A stretch of 64,000 nucleotides of DNA, taken from assembly GCF_047948215.1 (NCBI RefSeq), contig NC_134463.1:60013701-60077700 (forward strand), in the 5' to 3' direction. A program made the translations under genes and the position numbers. This DNA comes from Lycorma delicatula. Taxonomy: Eukaryota > Arthropoda > Insecta > Hemiptera > Fulgoridae. The notes beneath the pieces are model-generated. The model did no database searches, had not been told where the DNA came from, and saw only the letters and a list, made by a program, of their open reading frames with translations. Positions 1-12,135 of the stretch are shown here, one piece after another. Each line of letters opens with the position of its first letter. Position 1 is the stretch's first letter.

Positions 1-480
1 TAACCTATTTGACTGATAGGTTTTTAATAATTAATATTAAAATTATACTGTATAATTATATGTATACTGTATAATTATACCTTTTGCAAATATGATATTA
101 TAGTTGTAACCATCTATTAACATGAGTTTGATGAAATTGTATTTATAATTCTTTTTAATGAATAGTTTTTGTTTATCTGATTTATACCCCTGACTACTTA
201 CTCTTATAGATACATTACAATTTTCTATTAAATAGCTGATATTGGTAAACGATAACTCACTTCTGGTAAATTAAAATCAGGCTTTATTTTATATATCTCA
301 TATGCGAGAACCATCTTAATATCTCTTTCATAACTTGATTTGGTGAGAGAATCAAATTATTAACCCAGGAAAAGTGACGCTGTAGAATACGATATTCTTT
401 GTTTATGCTTTATTATTCCTTGAATTATTTAATTATATTGATAAATATATACTTAAATTTACGCTCAAAATTCAGCAAAG

Positions 481-957
481 AAAGTTGTGCACCACCTCTC
501 CTTTTGATTGCAAATGACTGAACCAAAAATGTCCAAAAAAGCTCAATGTCCAAAAAAGCTCAAAATCCAAAGAAATTTGAATTTCGGACTTTTTTTAACT
601 GCAGTAATAAGCCCTCACTGAGAGATTTTCAATGATATATCATTTTCATTGGTTCCAGTGTTATAGTCAAATAAAATTTTAATTAATGAAATATTTGGAT
701 CTTATGAGGGGAAGGCAAATCGGTTAAAATCAGACGTCATCTCCTCTTTTTTTAACTTTTTTTTAAATCTAAATATTGATTTTTTAATAATGATAACCTC
801 TGATTCTAAAAAAATTTACGATTAATAATAAGTCAGTAGTAATAACAATAAAAAAAAGTTTGAAAAAACATCAGAAGTTATTAATGAAATAAAATTTTCT
901 GTACTTTTCATTTTTTTTTAAATGTGTATATGTAATGTAATAGGCGTACAAGGAAGT
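481..957. mobile_element. Truncated copy of the 12136-12737 element
   Basis: It shares the blocks TGAACCAAAAATGTCCAAAAAAG, TAATAAGCCC(T/C)CA, TTTTCATTGGTTCC, ATAAAATTTTAATTAATGAAATATT and the right terminal repeat CGTACAAGGAAGT (945-957) with the full element. The left terminal repeat and the first ~170 bases are absent. An 18-base string GTCCAAAAAAGCTCAAT/AAA is locally duplicated near 532-560. Confidence 0.7.
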
Positions 958-3639
958 AATATGACATCAGATTTTTTTTTTCATTAATAAAATTAAAGAT
1001 TTCTTGTTACAACTCTTCAGCTTATCTTAGATTATACATTTCATCCTTATATTTTGGACTACATTTATTTTTTGAGGATCATTTTTCAACTCGTAAAAAT
1101 ATTTCAGTTTTATTAAAATAGATTCTAATAGATCTGTTATTAAAATAAATTTTAATAAAACCATCAACGGAAAAAATGGTTAAATGGAAAAACGGATGTT
1201 GTTTTTTTTTTCAAACGAAAAAATTAATTTATCAACAGGAGTATCAAATTAAAAAGATTATACAGTTTTTCTCCGAAAAATTATTGTAAAAAACTAAGAA
1301 AATTATTATTATTTTTAAAATAAGCATTAATAGTTGTTAAAATAATTAAAATATATTTCAGATCATTAAATAAATCATTAGAAACAGAAATTAACAGAAA
1401 ACAGTAATCTAAAAAAATTCTCGTATAATAAATCTTTTAAAATTTGAATCTCGGGAATTTTCTCTAGAAATTTTTGGAATTTGATTCCAAAATAAACCAA
1501 AAGAAAAATTGATCATTTTACATAATTAATATATGTAAATAAAACTTTTTATCAAACAAGGGTTAATAAGAAGTTGTCCCTGTGCACCGCAATGCGCAAT
1601 TTGGAGACTACTGATAATTAACTCCCATATTGTTTTGATATTGAAAGTATTTTATTTTATTTATTTCCCCAATTTTCTCAGTTGCAGTTACATAAAATGA
1701 TGAGAGACAAATTTTGTAGCATAAAAAACCAAGTCTGATTGCGATTTAAATACCTTCAGAATGAGAGATCTTCAGGAGAAGAAGTAAAGATGTCATCATT
1801 CTGCCTGATTTTTAAGTTTAACGTGAAACTTAGAAAAAAACTTTCTGGAAAACTTAAGGAAAAATTATTACTTATACTCATTATTAAGAGAATTTTAACT
1901 TCTTTTTTTATTCTTCTTAATTTCTTAGTTTCTTTATTTTTCTTAATGATCTACGTTTTTACATGTTGCTTTATTTGAAAACGCAAATATAGCCTGTTTT
2001 TTAAACAGTTAATCAGGTTGTTTAAGATAGATTATCCATATAATAAAAGTAATAATAAAAAAGTTAATTAAAATAATAAACACACTTGAAAAAATATATT
2101 AAGATTGATAAATTTCTTTTTTAATTATAAATTCTCTAATGTCGGCGAAAAAATTAAGTGTTTTCTCAATTAATTATTTTATTCGTATTTTATATTATTT
2201 ATTGGTATTGGTATTTTCTTTTTATTGGTGTTTGGTTATTATTTTTGGTATTTTTTTTTGTACTTTTTTATTAGTATTTTTTTTTATTTATTTGGCACCG
2301 ACTTTGAGAGCCCGAAATGTAAAGAATAATTGGGATAAAGAAAATCCCAAAGGATTTTTAAATATTCATGAAATAATAATTTTCTAGTCTTTTTAATGGC
2401 TTTTTTTATCTTTCTTTCGTAAAAGAAATAATTTGTTTGAACCTTTTAAAAAATATGCTGACATAATGTATTTAACGTGTTTAATAATTTTTAGATTCTT
2501 ACGTAATTTATGTTGTTATTCCTAGTTTTTAAAAACTGCTTATTGTGTTACGATTTGGCATATAAATTTTGGTTTAATTTTATAACAGCTGTATGTTTTT
2601 AATTCCCCTTTAATATCGGTCGGATTTTTATAGACTTCTTTAGATACAAGGAAATATACATAAAAGAAAGAATTTAAAAAGTCTAATAATATATAGGCTT
2701 TTAAGATTTTAAGACGTAATTTTTTTTTTTAAGTTGGTAGTGAAGATGTAGTGGGTTTTATTTCAACTTTATTCTCAGTATGTATAATACAGTATTTATG
2801 TTTTCTTCTTTTATTTTTATTAATGAGTTTTTTTCTTAAATAAACGACATTTGTGTAAAAAGATTTTTTTTGTGTTGTCATGGTTTCTCTATAAATACAC
2901 TAATGATATTGCTGTTCAGTAACATTTTTATCTCTACCATTGTTAAGATATTATAATATATACACTTTTACACGTGGTTTGTTCTTTATAAGTTACGTAA
3001 CTTTCACATACCATCAACGCATTATTAGTTTCTCATGAGGTAGTCTACGTGTAACTCTATTGAAGATGCAATGGCCTATACGGGGGTATAAATTCATTTC
3101 AAGGTCATGAAAGACCACCTCCTTTGTACGTAAAGAATTTAGCCTCCAGCACAACGCATAGGCTTTTTGTGGGTCTAATTTTCTTTCTTCTTTATTTTTT
3201 TTTAATGATTGTCATATTTTTAGGGTTATTATGAGGTATATTTCTACAAGAATATACTACTATTATGTTATTATCTCTGATCCCTTGGTATTTAAATTAC
3301 TTAAGTTAATAAGAGTTTACAGCTGACATTTATGCATTTTTACTTAACTATTATCTATAAATTTTGTTAAAGTATTGCATTCATACTTAAATTCACTGAA
3401 CGCTGTATTCTGTGGTTTCTGATGTGGTTAAATATTTATTTATTCAATATTGCATGTTGAATTTTTATTTAAAACGAAGTATTTTTTTTGCTACAACTTA
3501 TCTTCTAAATCTAAACAAACTTATATGCATTGCAAAATCAAATAATTCATTGCTTATTTTTTGGTATAAATTAATTGGTTTCTAATCATGCTTAATATTT
3601 ATTTCAATTTATTGCTTATTTATAAAGAAATCATTTTTA
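958..3639. other. AT-rich intergenic DNA, no gene seen
   Basis: Open frames at 1739-1978 and 2139-2387 have Phe/Leu/Ile-rich low-complexity products and no recognisable domain, so I regard them as chance. A block near 3050-3180 is less AT-rich but not recognised. Bases 1-480 are likewise without a feature I can support. Confidence 0.6.
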
Positions 3640-3880
3640 GATTTATAAAGAAATCTGTTCGGATTTTCGTCAAATTTGGCTCAAATACTTCTATACGGTT
3701 GGGGGAGGGGGGATTCATTGACCATGGTTTTTTTTCAAAATTCGTTAAGGTTGGTTGTTATGAAAAAAAAATAATTTTGATTTTCTTCGGAGGCATTCTA
3801 TAAAAAACTTTATTAAAGCAAATTTGTTACCTGTAAAGCTGTAAGTAATAAAAACAATTTTTTTTTTTAAATTTTTTTTT
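3640..3880 (+). repeat. Dispersed repeat, copy 1
   Basis: The sequence shares, in the same order, CAAATTTGG, TTCTATAC, TTCAAAATTCGTTAAGGTTGG, TTTTGATTTTCTTC and AAACTTTATTAAAG-AAATTTGTTACCT with 5250-5470. An open frame crossing it is not a gene. Confidence 0.7.
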
Positions 3881-4458
3881 TATTAATTCCCTAAATGGGC
3901 ATAGCCTGTCCTTAAGAATGATATGTTTTTATAATATTAGATTTATGAAACAGATAGGAGACAATAATTTGTAATCAAAAAATAAACAAAATACAAACAA
4001 TAGAATAATTCAATGTGTAATGCAATATACAATGCGTGATATAATCACAATAATACAATTAAACCTTGGAATTAAAAAAATGATGAATAAATATAATGTA
4101 AATCTTTCTTAAATATAAATTTTATTTTCTGTTTAATGTTATTTATAAATATCATTGTAATATAATAAATTCAAATATTATCGTCTTAATGTAAGACGAA
4201 ACATTATAAGGCGAAACATTTTCGATGTTCCTTTAAAAATAACCAGGTCCACTTTCCAGGTTTCTTTTTCTTGAAATAACTCATTATTTGATTTTCGTAA
4301 GTAAAAATAAATATATCGAGAAGCAAATTCATTAATTTTAGTGCTATTCACAAATTGCATGATGTGATTAGATGAAGAGAGTGTCTGACGAAGTATCATA
4401 CAAGATGATGGAAAGTAATAATATATTACTTCCACCCCCCCATCATATATTATTTAAG

Positions 4459-4464
<6 letters not shown>

Positions 4465-4495
<31 letters not shown>
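4465..4495 (+). repeat. (AT)n microsatellite
   Basis: About 30 bases of alternating A and T. Confidence 0.9.
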
Positions 4496-4496
<1 letters not shown>

Positions 4497-4833
4497 CTTG
4501 ATTTCTAAGCAGTAAATATATTATATGTTAATGAACAGTTAACAAATTTATTAATGTTAAACAGTCTACAAAAGTGCAAGAAAATATCAATTTAGTAGTG
4601 TATAAAGATGCTTGTATACGTTATGCTACGAGTATTAATATGATAAGTATATTAAAATACGCTCGTTTATTAAATGTAATATTGAACTACGCCATTTTTA
4701 TAATTTTTATTTTCCCGGCGAATATCGCTAAAATAATTATATTAAAGAGGAAAGTATAGTGATCATGTCAAAAATTTATATCGGGTTTTTTTTGCCAATC
4801 GTTATGTCTTAGGGTCCAACTAGTTCATCTAGA

Positions 4834-5176
4834 CATTTATTCTCAAACTTTTTCGCCCACCGACCACATTGAGAATCAAACATTTTCTAGCGCCCCCAAA
4901 ATTTTTAAAATTACCATCTATTAAAAATAATAATTTCAAACAGCAATTGCAATTATTGTTTTTAAACGTGGCACATTCTGAGTTGAAAAAACGTTCATTT
5001 TACTTTACATTTTAGTTTGAAATATCAGGAAACAATTATTTTTCCTTTTTTTTTAATTAACCATCGCCTTCCTAGAGCGCCTGGACGCCCCCAACTGTCT
5101 GTGGGCCTTCTACCGCTCCCCCCGAAGGCCTCCAGTGCCCACAAGGAGGCGTTATCGCCCACTTTGAGAACGAATG
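4834..5176. mobile_element. Short hAT-like remnant
   Basis: The left end reads CATTTATTCTCAAA followed by CTTTTTCGCCCAC; the right end, reverse-complemented, reads CATTCGTTCTCAAAGTGGGCG. Ends of the CA...TTCTCAAA-(G)TGGG type are common in animal hAT elements. The interior (343 bases in all) has a C-rich block at 5065-5165 and no transposase. I could not confirm an 8-base target duplication. Confidence 0.5.
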
Positions 5177-5249
5177 ATCAAAAACTACATCAAAACTAGA
5201 TCAAAAATGTACGTATATACTATGTGTGTCGCACTGCTTTTGGCCTTAT

Positions 5250-5475
5250 ATATCAGGATTAATTGAACCGATTTTCTTCAAATTTGGTTCAATAAATTTC
5301 TATACATGGGGGATGCATTAATCATGATATTTTTTCAAAATTCGTTAAGGTTGGACATTGTGAAAAAACTAGTTTTGATTTTCTTCAGAGGCATTTTAGA
5401 GAAAACTTTATTAAAGTAAATTTGTTACCTATAAAGCTATAACTAAAAACAATTTTTTTCAAAAACTCAACTCCC
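5250..5475 (+). repeat. Dispersed repeat, copy 2
   Basis: Direct-orientation relative of 3640-3880. The best conserved part is TTTTTTCAAAATTCGTTAAGG to TTTGTTACCTATAAAGCTATAA. The AACCGATTTTCTTCAAATTTGG beginning is typical of insect interspersed repeats. No coding. Confidence 0.7.
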
Positions 5476-7144
5476 ACCTTCTTAGAATTGAAGTATTTAT
5501 TTTTTTGCTCTATCCTCCTTCGGTTTTAATATTAAAAAAAAAAAAACGGTATATTACATCATATTTAGAGCTATCAAGAATCTACAATTTTCCTAAATTA
5601 TAAAATCCGAACCTTAAACACAGGAAAAGTATTTTGAAAACATTTAGTTTTTATTTTAGTTCTTATTAGAGGGAGTGTTAAATTTAGAGAATAATTTACT
5701 TAAGCAAATTTGTTACGCTTAACTTATATATGAATGCGTTTAGAAATATCCTTTTTTTTAATTTATTCCGCGCCTCTAAAAAAATAATATTCTGTTTTTT
5801 GGCTCACTTTTAATTTTTATTAATTTTTTTTTTTGTCACTTAAGGATAATTATAAATCTTAAGTAATTTTGGCTCCTCTAATATACTCCGGGCCCAAAAT
5901 AAGATGCAACTTTTGTTTTACTATCAATTTTTAAAAAATTCTTTTTTTTTAATTTATTTTTTGTTAAGAATCACTTCTTTATAAACTTTTTTTACTAAAT
6001 TGTCTTCATAGAGTAACGGAGCGCTGAAAACAAAAAAATTATTTATTTGAAATCTGGAATTTTTTTATGTTTAAATCGTGTTTTGATAATCATTATAATA
6101 AAAAACATGTCCCATTGATTCGGGGGCCCCAGAATTTAAAAAGATTTGAAATTTTTTTTGTTATATTTAAACGTTTATTAGAAAATAAAAATAAAACCTT
6201 TTTATGTAACTTGGAAAATGAAACGTATAAATAGAACAGTTTCTAATATAAATATAATGTTTCAAAGAGAAAATTACATTTTTATTTCCTAATTCATTTG
6301 AAATAATCCTTTTATGATTTACTGATTCATAGTATTTATATGTTAAATAATAATTTTGTCTCAATTTATGATTTATCTTAAGAGAAAAAATAATTCTTCA
6401 TAGTTTTTGAATTATTATAAGTTTTTTTTTCATATGATTTTATTAATTTATAAATCTTAAAATTATATACAGATTTTTTTCTCGGAAAGTGTATTAGAAG
6501 AAAGTGTAAAATTATTACGAAATTTAGTTAGTCCTGGGAAACATCATGTTTTATTACGAAGGGCTTAAATTATAAAATACATTTATCTCCTAATTTTGGA
6601 ATTGTCACCTCTTGAAAACTAAAATAGTCTTTTTTAAATTTTGATTTATTATATCTGCATTAGTTTCTAGGTCCTTTATTTTTTCCAGTTGTGGATGTGT
6701 TATTTATTTTTATTACGCATACACTTACACTAATATAAAACTAGAATGTGCTGATAATAATAGTATATATGACTTTTGGATTATGAAGATATCGTTATTT
6801 TTTATTCTTAACAAAAATTAAGGTTTTTGTAATTATCAGTTTTATTTCTATCTTTTCAGTTATTCTCCGAAATTTCAATGTATGACATTGAGAAGTGTCC
6901 TTTTTTGTAAGGCCAAATTACACAATCTTGGTTAAAAAGGAACTATAAATTATTTTAATTAATCATAATTTAATGCTTTTGTTTTAATTTTTCTAATTAA
7001 ATATAAAAGACAAGGGACACATAAAATTCCACGCTTTAACATTTTCATGGACGGTTATGCTCCATGGGAGCTTCAAACTGTATTGTTTTGCTTTGAAACG
7101 CCTTAATAAAGCACTAAGCTTCTCTTCATAATTATACATTTACT
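5476..7144. other. AT-rich intergenic DNA with repeat debris
   Basis: Phrases such as CTCCGGGCCCAAAATAAG and TCGGGGGCCCCAGAATTT suggest decayed interspersed repeats, but no element boundaries could be set. No gene seen. Confidence 0.5.
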
Positions 7145-7200
7145 AGCGTACCCCGTCGCGAACTTCGCCCATAATATAGATCTCGCTTCACTCGCAATGC
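7145..7200 (+). repeat. CG-containing repeat fragment
   Basis: The string ACCCCGTCGCGAACTTCGCCC and CTCGCTTCACTCGCAATGC stands out from its AT-rich surroundings and resembles the lead-in to the polypyrimidine tract near 7500-7575 (ATCGCGGCTTCGTCC, CTCGCTTCGCTC). It may be another piece of that repeat family. Confidence 0.4.
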
Positions 7201-7573
7201 TTCTTTAATAGAAAACTTATTTTTTTATAAATAAAAAATATTTAAACAACAATATTATATTTAGATTTTCATTAAATCCTGATAAAACGGTAAATAATTT
7301 TTTTTTAAATACTGAAGGAATGTACGATAAACAGTGAATTGTTGCCCAAACTTAAACAAAGGAAAACAAAAAAAGGAAGATAAGAAAATTGAACAATATT
7401 TGTTAGACCAATCCATTTTATGAATGAATTAAAATAGTTCAGTATAAAAATCCAATAAAGATAAACAAAAAATTTATTACAATCCCAAATCTAGGATCTC
7501 CATCGCGGCTTCGTCCGTGCTCTATGGTTACTTGCGCTTCCCGTCACGATCAGATGGTCATGGCTCGCTTCGC

Positions 7574-7812
7574 TCTCCCTTCCGTCTCCCGTTTCTCTTT
7601 CCCTTAATTTCCTTCCCCTTCCTCTTCCCTCATTTCTCTTTTCCCCTTCCTCTTTTCTTTTTTCTCTTTTCCCTTTCCATTTCCTTTTCCCGTTATTCCT
7701 TTTCCCCGTTTTCCCCTTTTTTATTTTTTCTATTTTTCCCTTATTCCCTTTTTACCCTCTTCCCTCTTCCCTGTTACCTTTTTCGATTTTTCCTTTTCTC
7801 CTTTTTCCCCGC
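7574..7812 (+). repeat. Long polypyrimidine tract
   Basis: About 240 bases are almost all C and T on the + strand, with runs such as CCCTTCCTCTTTTC and only scattered purines. A 104-codon open frame over it (Ser/Phe/Leu/Pro-rich) is a composition artefact. The 50-60 bases before it (TCGCGGCTTCGTCCGTGC, GGCTCGCTTCGCTCTCCC) look like part of the same repeat. Confidence 0.8.
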
Positions 7813-9654
7813 CCGCAAATCGATCCAGTAGTTTTTTAGTCACTTTAGTTTAACGCACTACAAACTTATAAACGTTATAAAAAAACATCTACTGAATAAT
7901 CAATTGTAAAGAATATTACTACTATATAAAATTCGTGGTTTTAATAAATCATTTAACACTTACGATGTTTAAAACAAATATATTTTTTTCAATTAATTCT
8001 AGGCAATTTTTAATTTTATTTATGTATCTACCCACTAACTCAATTTAAAAAAAAAGTATTAAAAAGAGAAGCAAATTTATTAAAAGGATTAATCAACCGA
8101 ATTAAACAGTAAAACTTTATTAAAAGAATAAATAAAATCAGGAGGGTAATAAAGTGAAAGTTATACAGGAATGACAGGAGCAAATCTCTTAAAAGTGTGT
8201 GCATATTTAACAATTATAAATTGCGTAGTCATTCCAATTGTTTGCTAAATGTCATTAACTACTTAAAAATTCCCCGACAATATAACACAATGAGATGATG
8301 GTCTTCCTCAAATAAAAATCTACTATGTTAATTATAATTTCATATCAAGGATTCTACGCCCTCTTATCTATTGTTCAATATCGTAATATAGTAACATAAA
8401 AGTCAAAGTTTAATGAAAATTTATTACCTACAAGAATTTCAGCTTTCTAATCAATAATATTTTTAAACTACGCAAAACAAAACAGTAAGATAACTTAAAT
8501 ATATAACTTTAAATTAAAACCGTAAAATAAATTTTAATTCTGGAATTAATTGCAATAGATGAATAAATAAAATGTAAAATGTAAGCAAATTTTATAATTA
8601 AATACAAAAACGTAACATATTCGAAGTAGGATGATAAGAACAATTTTAATCAGATTAAAGTATAGGATTACGGCAGATATAATCAATATGGGATACGCAA
8701 AACTTTCCTACTGAATGAACAATTAAAATATACTTATTTAATGCTGTATTTCATGATAGGAAAGAGTAACCTGTTAATTATATTCTTCCTTACACTATCT
8801 ACCTCAACCTATAAGCATGGAATATAAATCTTTATTCAGGTCGATACATAATAATACATTATATTGATAATGATACATTATAATATAATAATAATAATAC
8901 ATTATAATCAATTCTTAATAAGATAAATTATAAATATAAAAAAAATGTAAGATAAAAAAATAAGTGAATTAAATTTCATATTAATTATTTAAATATATTC
9001 GGATTAAATAATGTTAAGGTAAATATATCTAAATATACAAAATTACTACGGAATAATTCACATTTCAGAAAACACTATTGAGAATTATTTTGAACATGTA
9101 CATATGTACACATTGAACGGGTTATTTGTTATTACTTTTAAGACTAAGTGACATTATTCTTCTTAGAAAAGATTGTACATTCATAAATATAAAAATAAAA
9201 ATAAGTTAACATATTTATTTTAAACATCTGAAACAACTTCAAACTTTCTGAAACAAATAAGAGTAGGTAGCATCTCTGAGAATTCAAACTCTTGCGAAAG
9301 AAAAAGAAACACCTGTACCAGGAATATTAGGAAAATGAAAACTGGATTGGTCTCTCCTTAGGTTTTTTTTTACTTTTCCGGTTATAGCAATATATGCTGT
9401 TGCTACTTGCTATAACGAGAAAGTATATACATTAGTAAAAAAAAATCAAAAAAATTGTCTTTTTAGTTTTGTGCTTTAAGGAGATATTAAATTTAAATAG
9501 AAAAATTAAATAAATCGTAAACAGTCTGCGAAAACATATTTTACTCCAATATTCCTAAGTTCAAATTTTTTTTTGTCAGACGGAGACGTTTTTATTATGG
9601 AATTTTTTAGAACCTCAACTGTCCCCGGAATTTAGCACGTATCTATTTTAACTG
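7813..9654. other. AT-rich intergenic DNA, no gene seen
   Basis: The composition is uniform and very AT-rich. Apart from the palindrome at 9371-9425 nothing is recognised. Confidence 0.6.
9371..9425. repeat. Small palindromic element, TACTTTYCC ends
   Basis: TACTTTTCCGGTTATAGCAA (9371-9390) is the near inverse of TTGCTATAACGAGAAAGTA (9407-9425), leaving a loop of 16 bases. Similar TACTTTCC/GGAAAGTA ends occur at 20140-20180 and 43116-43165. Confidence 0.6.
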
Positions 9655-9800
9655 TAAAACATGACTTGGCCTTTCATCCGGGGGTCCCGGGTTCGAATCT
9701 CGGTCAGGCATGACATTTTTCATACGCTGAAACTTCAGTTTCTATACTCCCACGTACAAGCTTCAAAGCTTCTGTGGTGAATTAATTCATCAAGCAAAAA
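9655..9800 (+). mobile_element. tRNA-derived SINE (family B), 3' part
   Basis: The B-box GGGTTCGAATCTC is followed by GGTCAGGCATGACATTTTTCATACGCTG and the tail TTCTGTGGTGAATTAATTCATC. The preceding CCTTTCATCCGGGGGTCCC matches the spacer seen in the copy at 40290-40440. The A-box half is decayed. Confidence 0.65.
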
Positions 9801-10794
9801 AATAAAATAATTTTTCATTTAAAAAATATGCTTTAGTCTTTTTATAAAATTTCTTTTTTAGTACATGTACCAATATCATACGATCATCTCTCCATGAACT
9901 TTGATCCTGCATTAGATAGTTTACCTTCAAGTTATGCGGTTGTGTAGACTTCCTTAATTAAATCTGCTTATTGCATACTTGTTATAATTATTGTGTGTTT
10001 CATAATGTTTTTCCCTATAATTTTATATTTCTTGATAGATTGCTTACATGTTTCATATTGCGTTTTTATTTCTTTGATAAATTTCTTACATGTTTCATAT
10101 TGTCTTGTTCCCAGTAAAAATTTCTTTTGTAGACTAAAAGTTCTTACTAAATTTTGTTCACATAATGAACCTCGATATTGGACCGATAAATTTTCAATCT
10201 GTGATAAACTGACTCGTCAATTCATCATAGAATATCATAGATATTCTGTTCAGAAAAAGCAATAGAAATAATAGATATTCTGTTCAGAAGAAAGCTCAAA
10301 CAGAGATGTTTGAGCTTTTTTTTTTGTTTTGGAAATGTAATTTACACGGCCATTCCAAGAGAGGATATGTTGCAATATATTATTATACATCTAAGAATTT
10401 CACTAATAATGACTCTTCTACGGTATTGTAATTATGTATTATGACATTAATTTTATTTTCTTGTTTGTTAAATAATGTAACAAAATAAGTTTTATATCCA
10501 AAGAGTTGCTGGAGTTAAGAGTTACAAAATAAAAAATAAACAATCGTTCAAAAATCAAAAAAAAAAAACTGGAAAAGAAATGTATAACTTTCCCGAATTC
10601 CTTCTTCACAGATTTTAGTTTGTACGTCATTGGGTTTTTAAATATTAATGACTATTATTTTTACTAACAAAAGTCTTCGGAACATTCTGTATTAATATTT
10701 ACGAGGGAGGAAATATGGTACCATGATGTTTCTTTGTTCGATAGGCTCGAAAATCAGACCAAAGCTTATGTATATAGCTTTTGTCCCACAAAAG

Positions 10795-11191
10795 AAACTT
10801 TACAGATCTTTTAAAAAATGTTCTGTGAAAATTTCAACCTTCTAGTATTTATAGAAACAAAATGGAGGCTTTCAAACAAAAACATCAATTTCGGATAATT
10901 TTTTATTCATTACAAAATATCTGGTAAATATGATTAAAAACAGATAATGTATTGTTAAATAGCTGTTCAAATTGAATGAAACAAGTTAATATAACTGTGA
11001 CTAATTATTCTAGTTCTAATTATCATCTGTTTTTAATCATTTTTCCAGCTATTTTGTAATGAATAAAAAATGTGGTTTATCTGAAATGAATGAGTTTATT
11101 TTAAACCCGCCATTTTGTTTCTATAAATCCTAGAAGGATCTAAATTTACACAGAAAATTTACGAACCATCGTTAAAATATCTGTGAAGTTT
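10795..11191. mobile_element. Foldback/MITE element with long inverted arms
   Basis: The left arm, from AAACTTTACAGAT at 10795 to about 10945, is the inverse of the right arm, from about 11010 to ATCTGTGAAGTTT at 11191. Matching blocks include TCTAGTATTTATAGAAACAAAATGG against CCATTTTGTTTCTATAAATCCTAGA, TTTTTTATTCATTACAAAAT against ATTTTGTAATGAATAAAAAA, and TGATTAAAAACAGAT against ATCTGTTTTTAATCA. The arms are about 150-170 bases and differ by small indels. No coding. Confidence 0.75.
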
Positions 11192-11250
11192 CGATGGAAT
11201 CGGTGGGTGAATGGGCGGGGGATACTAAATCAAAAGCGTATACCTCTTAG

Positions 11251-11356
11251 TGTGTGTGTGTGTGTTTGTGTGTGTCACTCTATCTACCTTCCAACCCACC
11301 CCCTCACACACTCTCTCACTCTCTCTCTCTCTCACTCTCTCACTCTCTCTTTCTCA

Positions 11357-11399
<43 letters not shown>

Positions 11400-11406
11400 T
11401 GTGTGT
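11251..11406 (+). repeat. Compound (TG)n/(TC)n/(TG)n microsatellite
   Basis: TG repeats at 11251-11275, TC/CACTCT repeats at 11301-11381 and TG repeats at 11382-11406. It ends 10 bases before the MITE at 11417. Confidence 0.9.
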
Positions 11407-11416
11407 TACGGTAAAT

Positions 11417-11842
11417 TTGATTAATCCGGTATTACGCATAATTACCGGTGAATTTGATTAATCACCTCCAGTGTTGGAGAATCACAATATAATTTGTATA
11501 TTTAACATTAATTAAACGAGGTTAGCTAGCGAAGCGAGCGTAGGTTTGGTTAGGTTATGTTGATATAGTACGATTTATCAGTATACGGAATCAATATAAT
11601 CTAACGAAACGTAACCAGCACTCACTAATCCCGACTAATTAACAGTAATGCTTTGATTATTTAAATAATAAATTCAGTAATTACTGCTTATAGTCGAGTT
11701 GTTATTTTAATATGTTAATACGGAAAATATGTAAAATGACCGGTATATTTAATAAATTGCTATATATTTTATTAAATTCTCCAACATTGGTGGCGATTAA
11801 TCAGATTCACCGGTAATTATGTATAATCACCGGATTAATCAA
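11417..11842. mobile_element. MITE with ~70-base terminal inverted repeats
   Basis: The outer ends TTGATTAATCCGG (11417-11429) and CCGGATTAATCAA (11830-11842) are exact inverses. The inversion continues inward through ATAATTACCGGTGAATTTGATTAATC and GTGTTGGAGAAT on the left against ATTCTCCAACATTGG and CACCGGTAATTAT on the right. The core has GCGAAGCGAGCGTAGGTTTGGTTAGGTTA, a string often seen in insect repeats. Total length 426 bases. It is flanked by a TG/TC microsatellite on the left and a TA array on the right. Confidence 0.8.

Positions 11843-11843
<1 letters not shown>

Positions 11844-11883
<40 letters not shown>
11844..11883 (+). repeat. (TA)n microsatellite
   Basis: An uninterrupted TA run that begins right after the MITE end at 11842. 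A perfect 20-base palindrome follows at 11891-11910. Confidence 0.9.
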
Positions 11884-11885
<2 letters not shown>

Positions 11886-11918
11886 AATGTTTGGCTATAT
11901 ATATAGCCAAATATTTGT
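11883..11918. repeat. Perfect palindrome beside a TA array
   Basis: TTGGCTATATATATAGCCAA at 11891-11910 is its own reverse complement; the flanks ACAAATG and ATATTTGT extend the hairpin with one mismatch. Confidence 0.7.
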
Positions 11919-12135
11919 TCCTAATTTCAACTTTTTTGGCCTACGGGTTTTCAAAATATGAAGCAAAAACTGTTTAAAAATAATGATGAATATTTCCGCA
12001 TCCCTAGATCCAGTTGACTTAAAACTTTGGAATTTTTTTAATAATTTAATATTTAATTTTATTGTACTGAATCTGAATTTCTACGACCATTATATGTAAA
12101 GTTAAAAATATCAAAAACTACCCTTCTGCCTTTTT

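Noticed and set aside
5017..5199. Pro-rich 60-codon frame
   Set aside because: It lies in the C-rich interior of a hAT-like remnant and has no domain.
7517..7831. Open frame of 104 codons rich in Ser, Phe, Leu and Pro
   Set aside because: It is a translation of a polypyrimidine tract.
9672..9712. Possible tRNA 3' half with GGTTCGAATC
   Set aside because: No acceptor stem or A-box partner; the tail matches the SINE at 40290-40440.
11183..11461. Open frame of 92 codons rich in Cys-Val and Ser-Leu
   Set aside because: It is a translation of TG and TC microsatellites.
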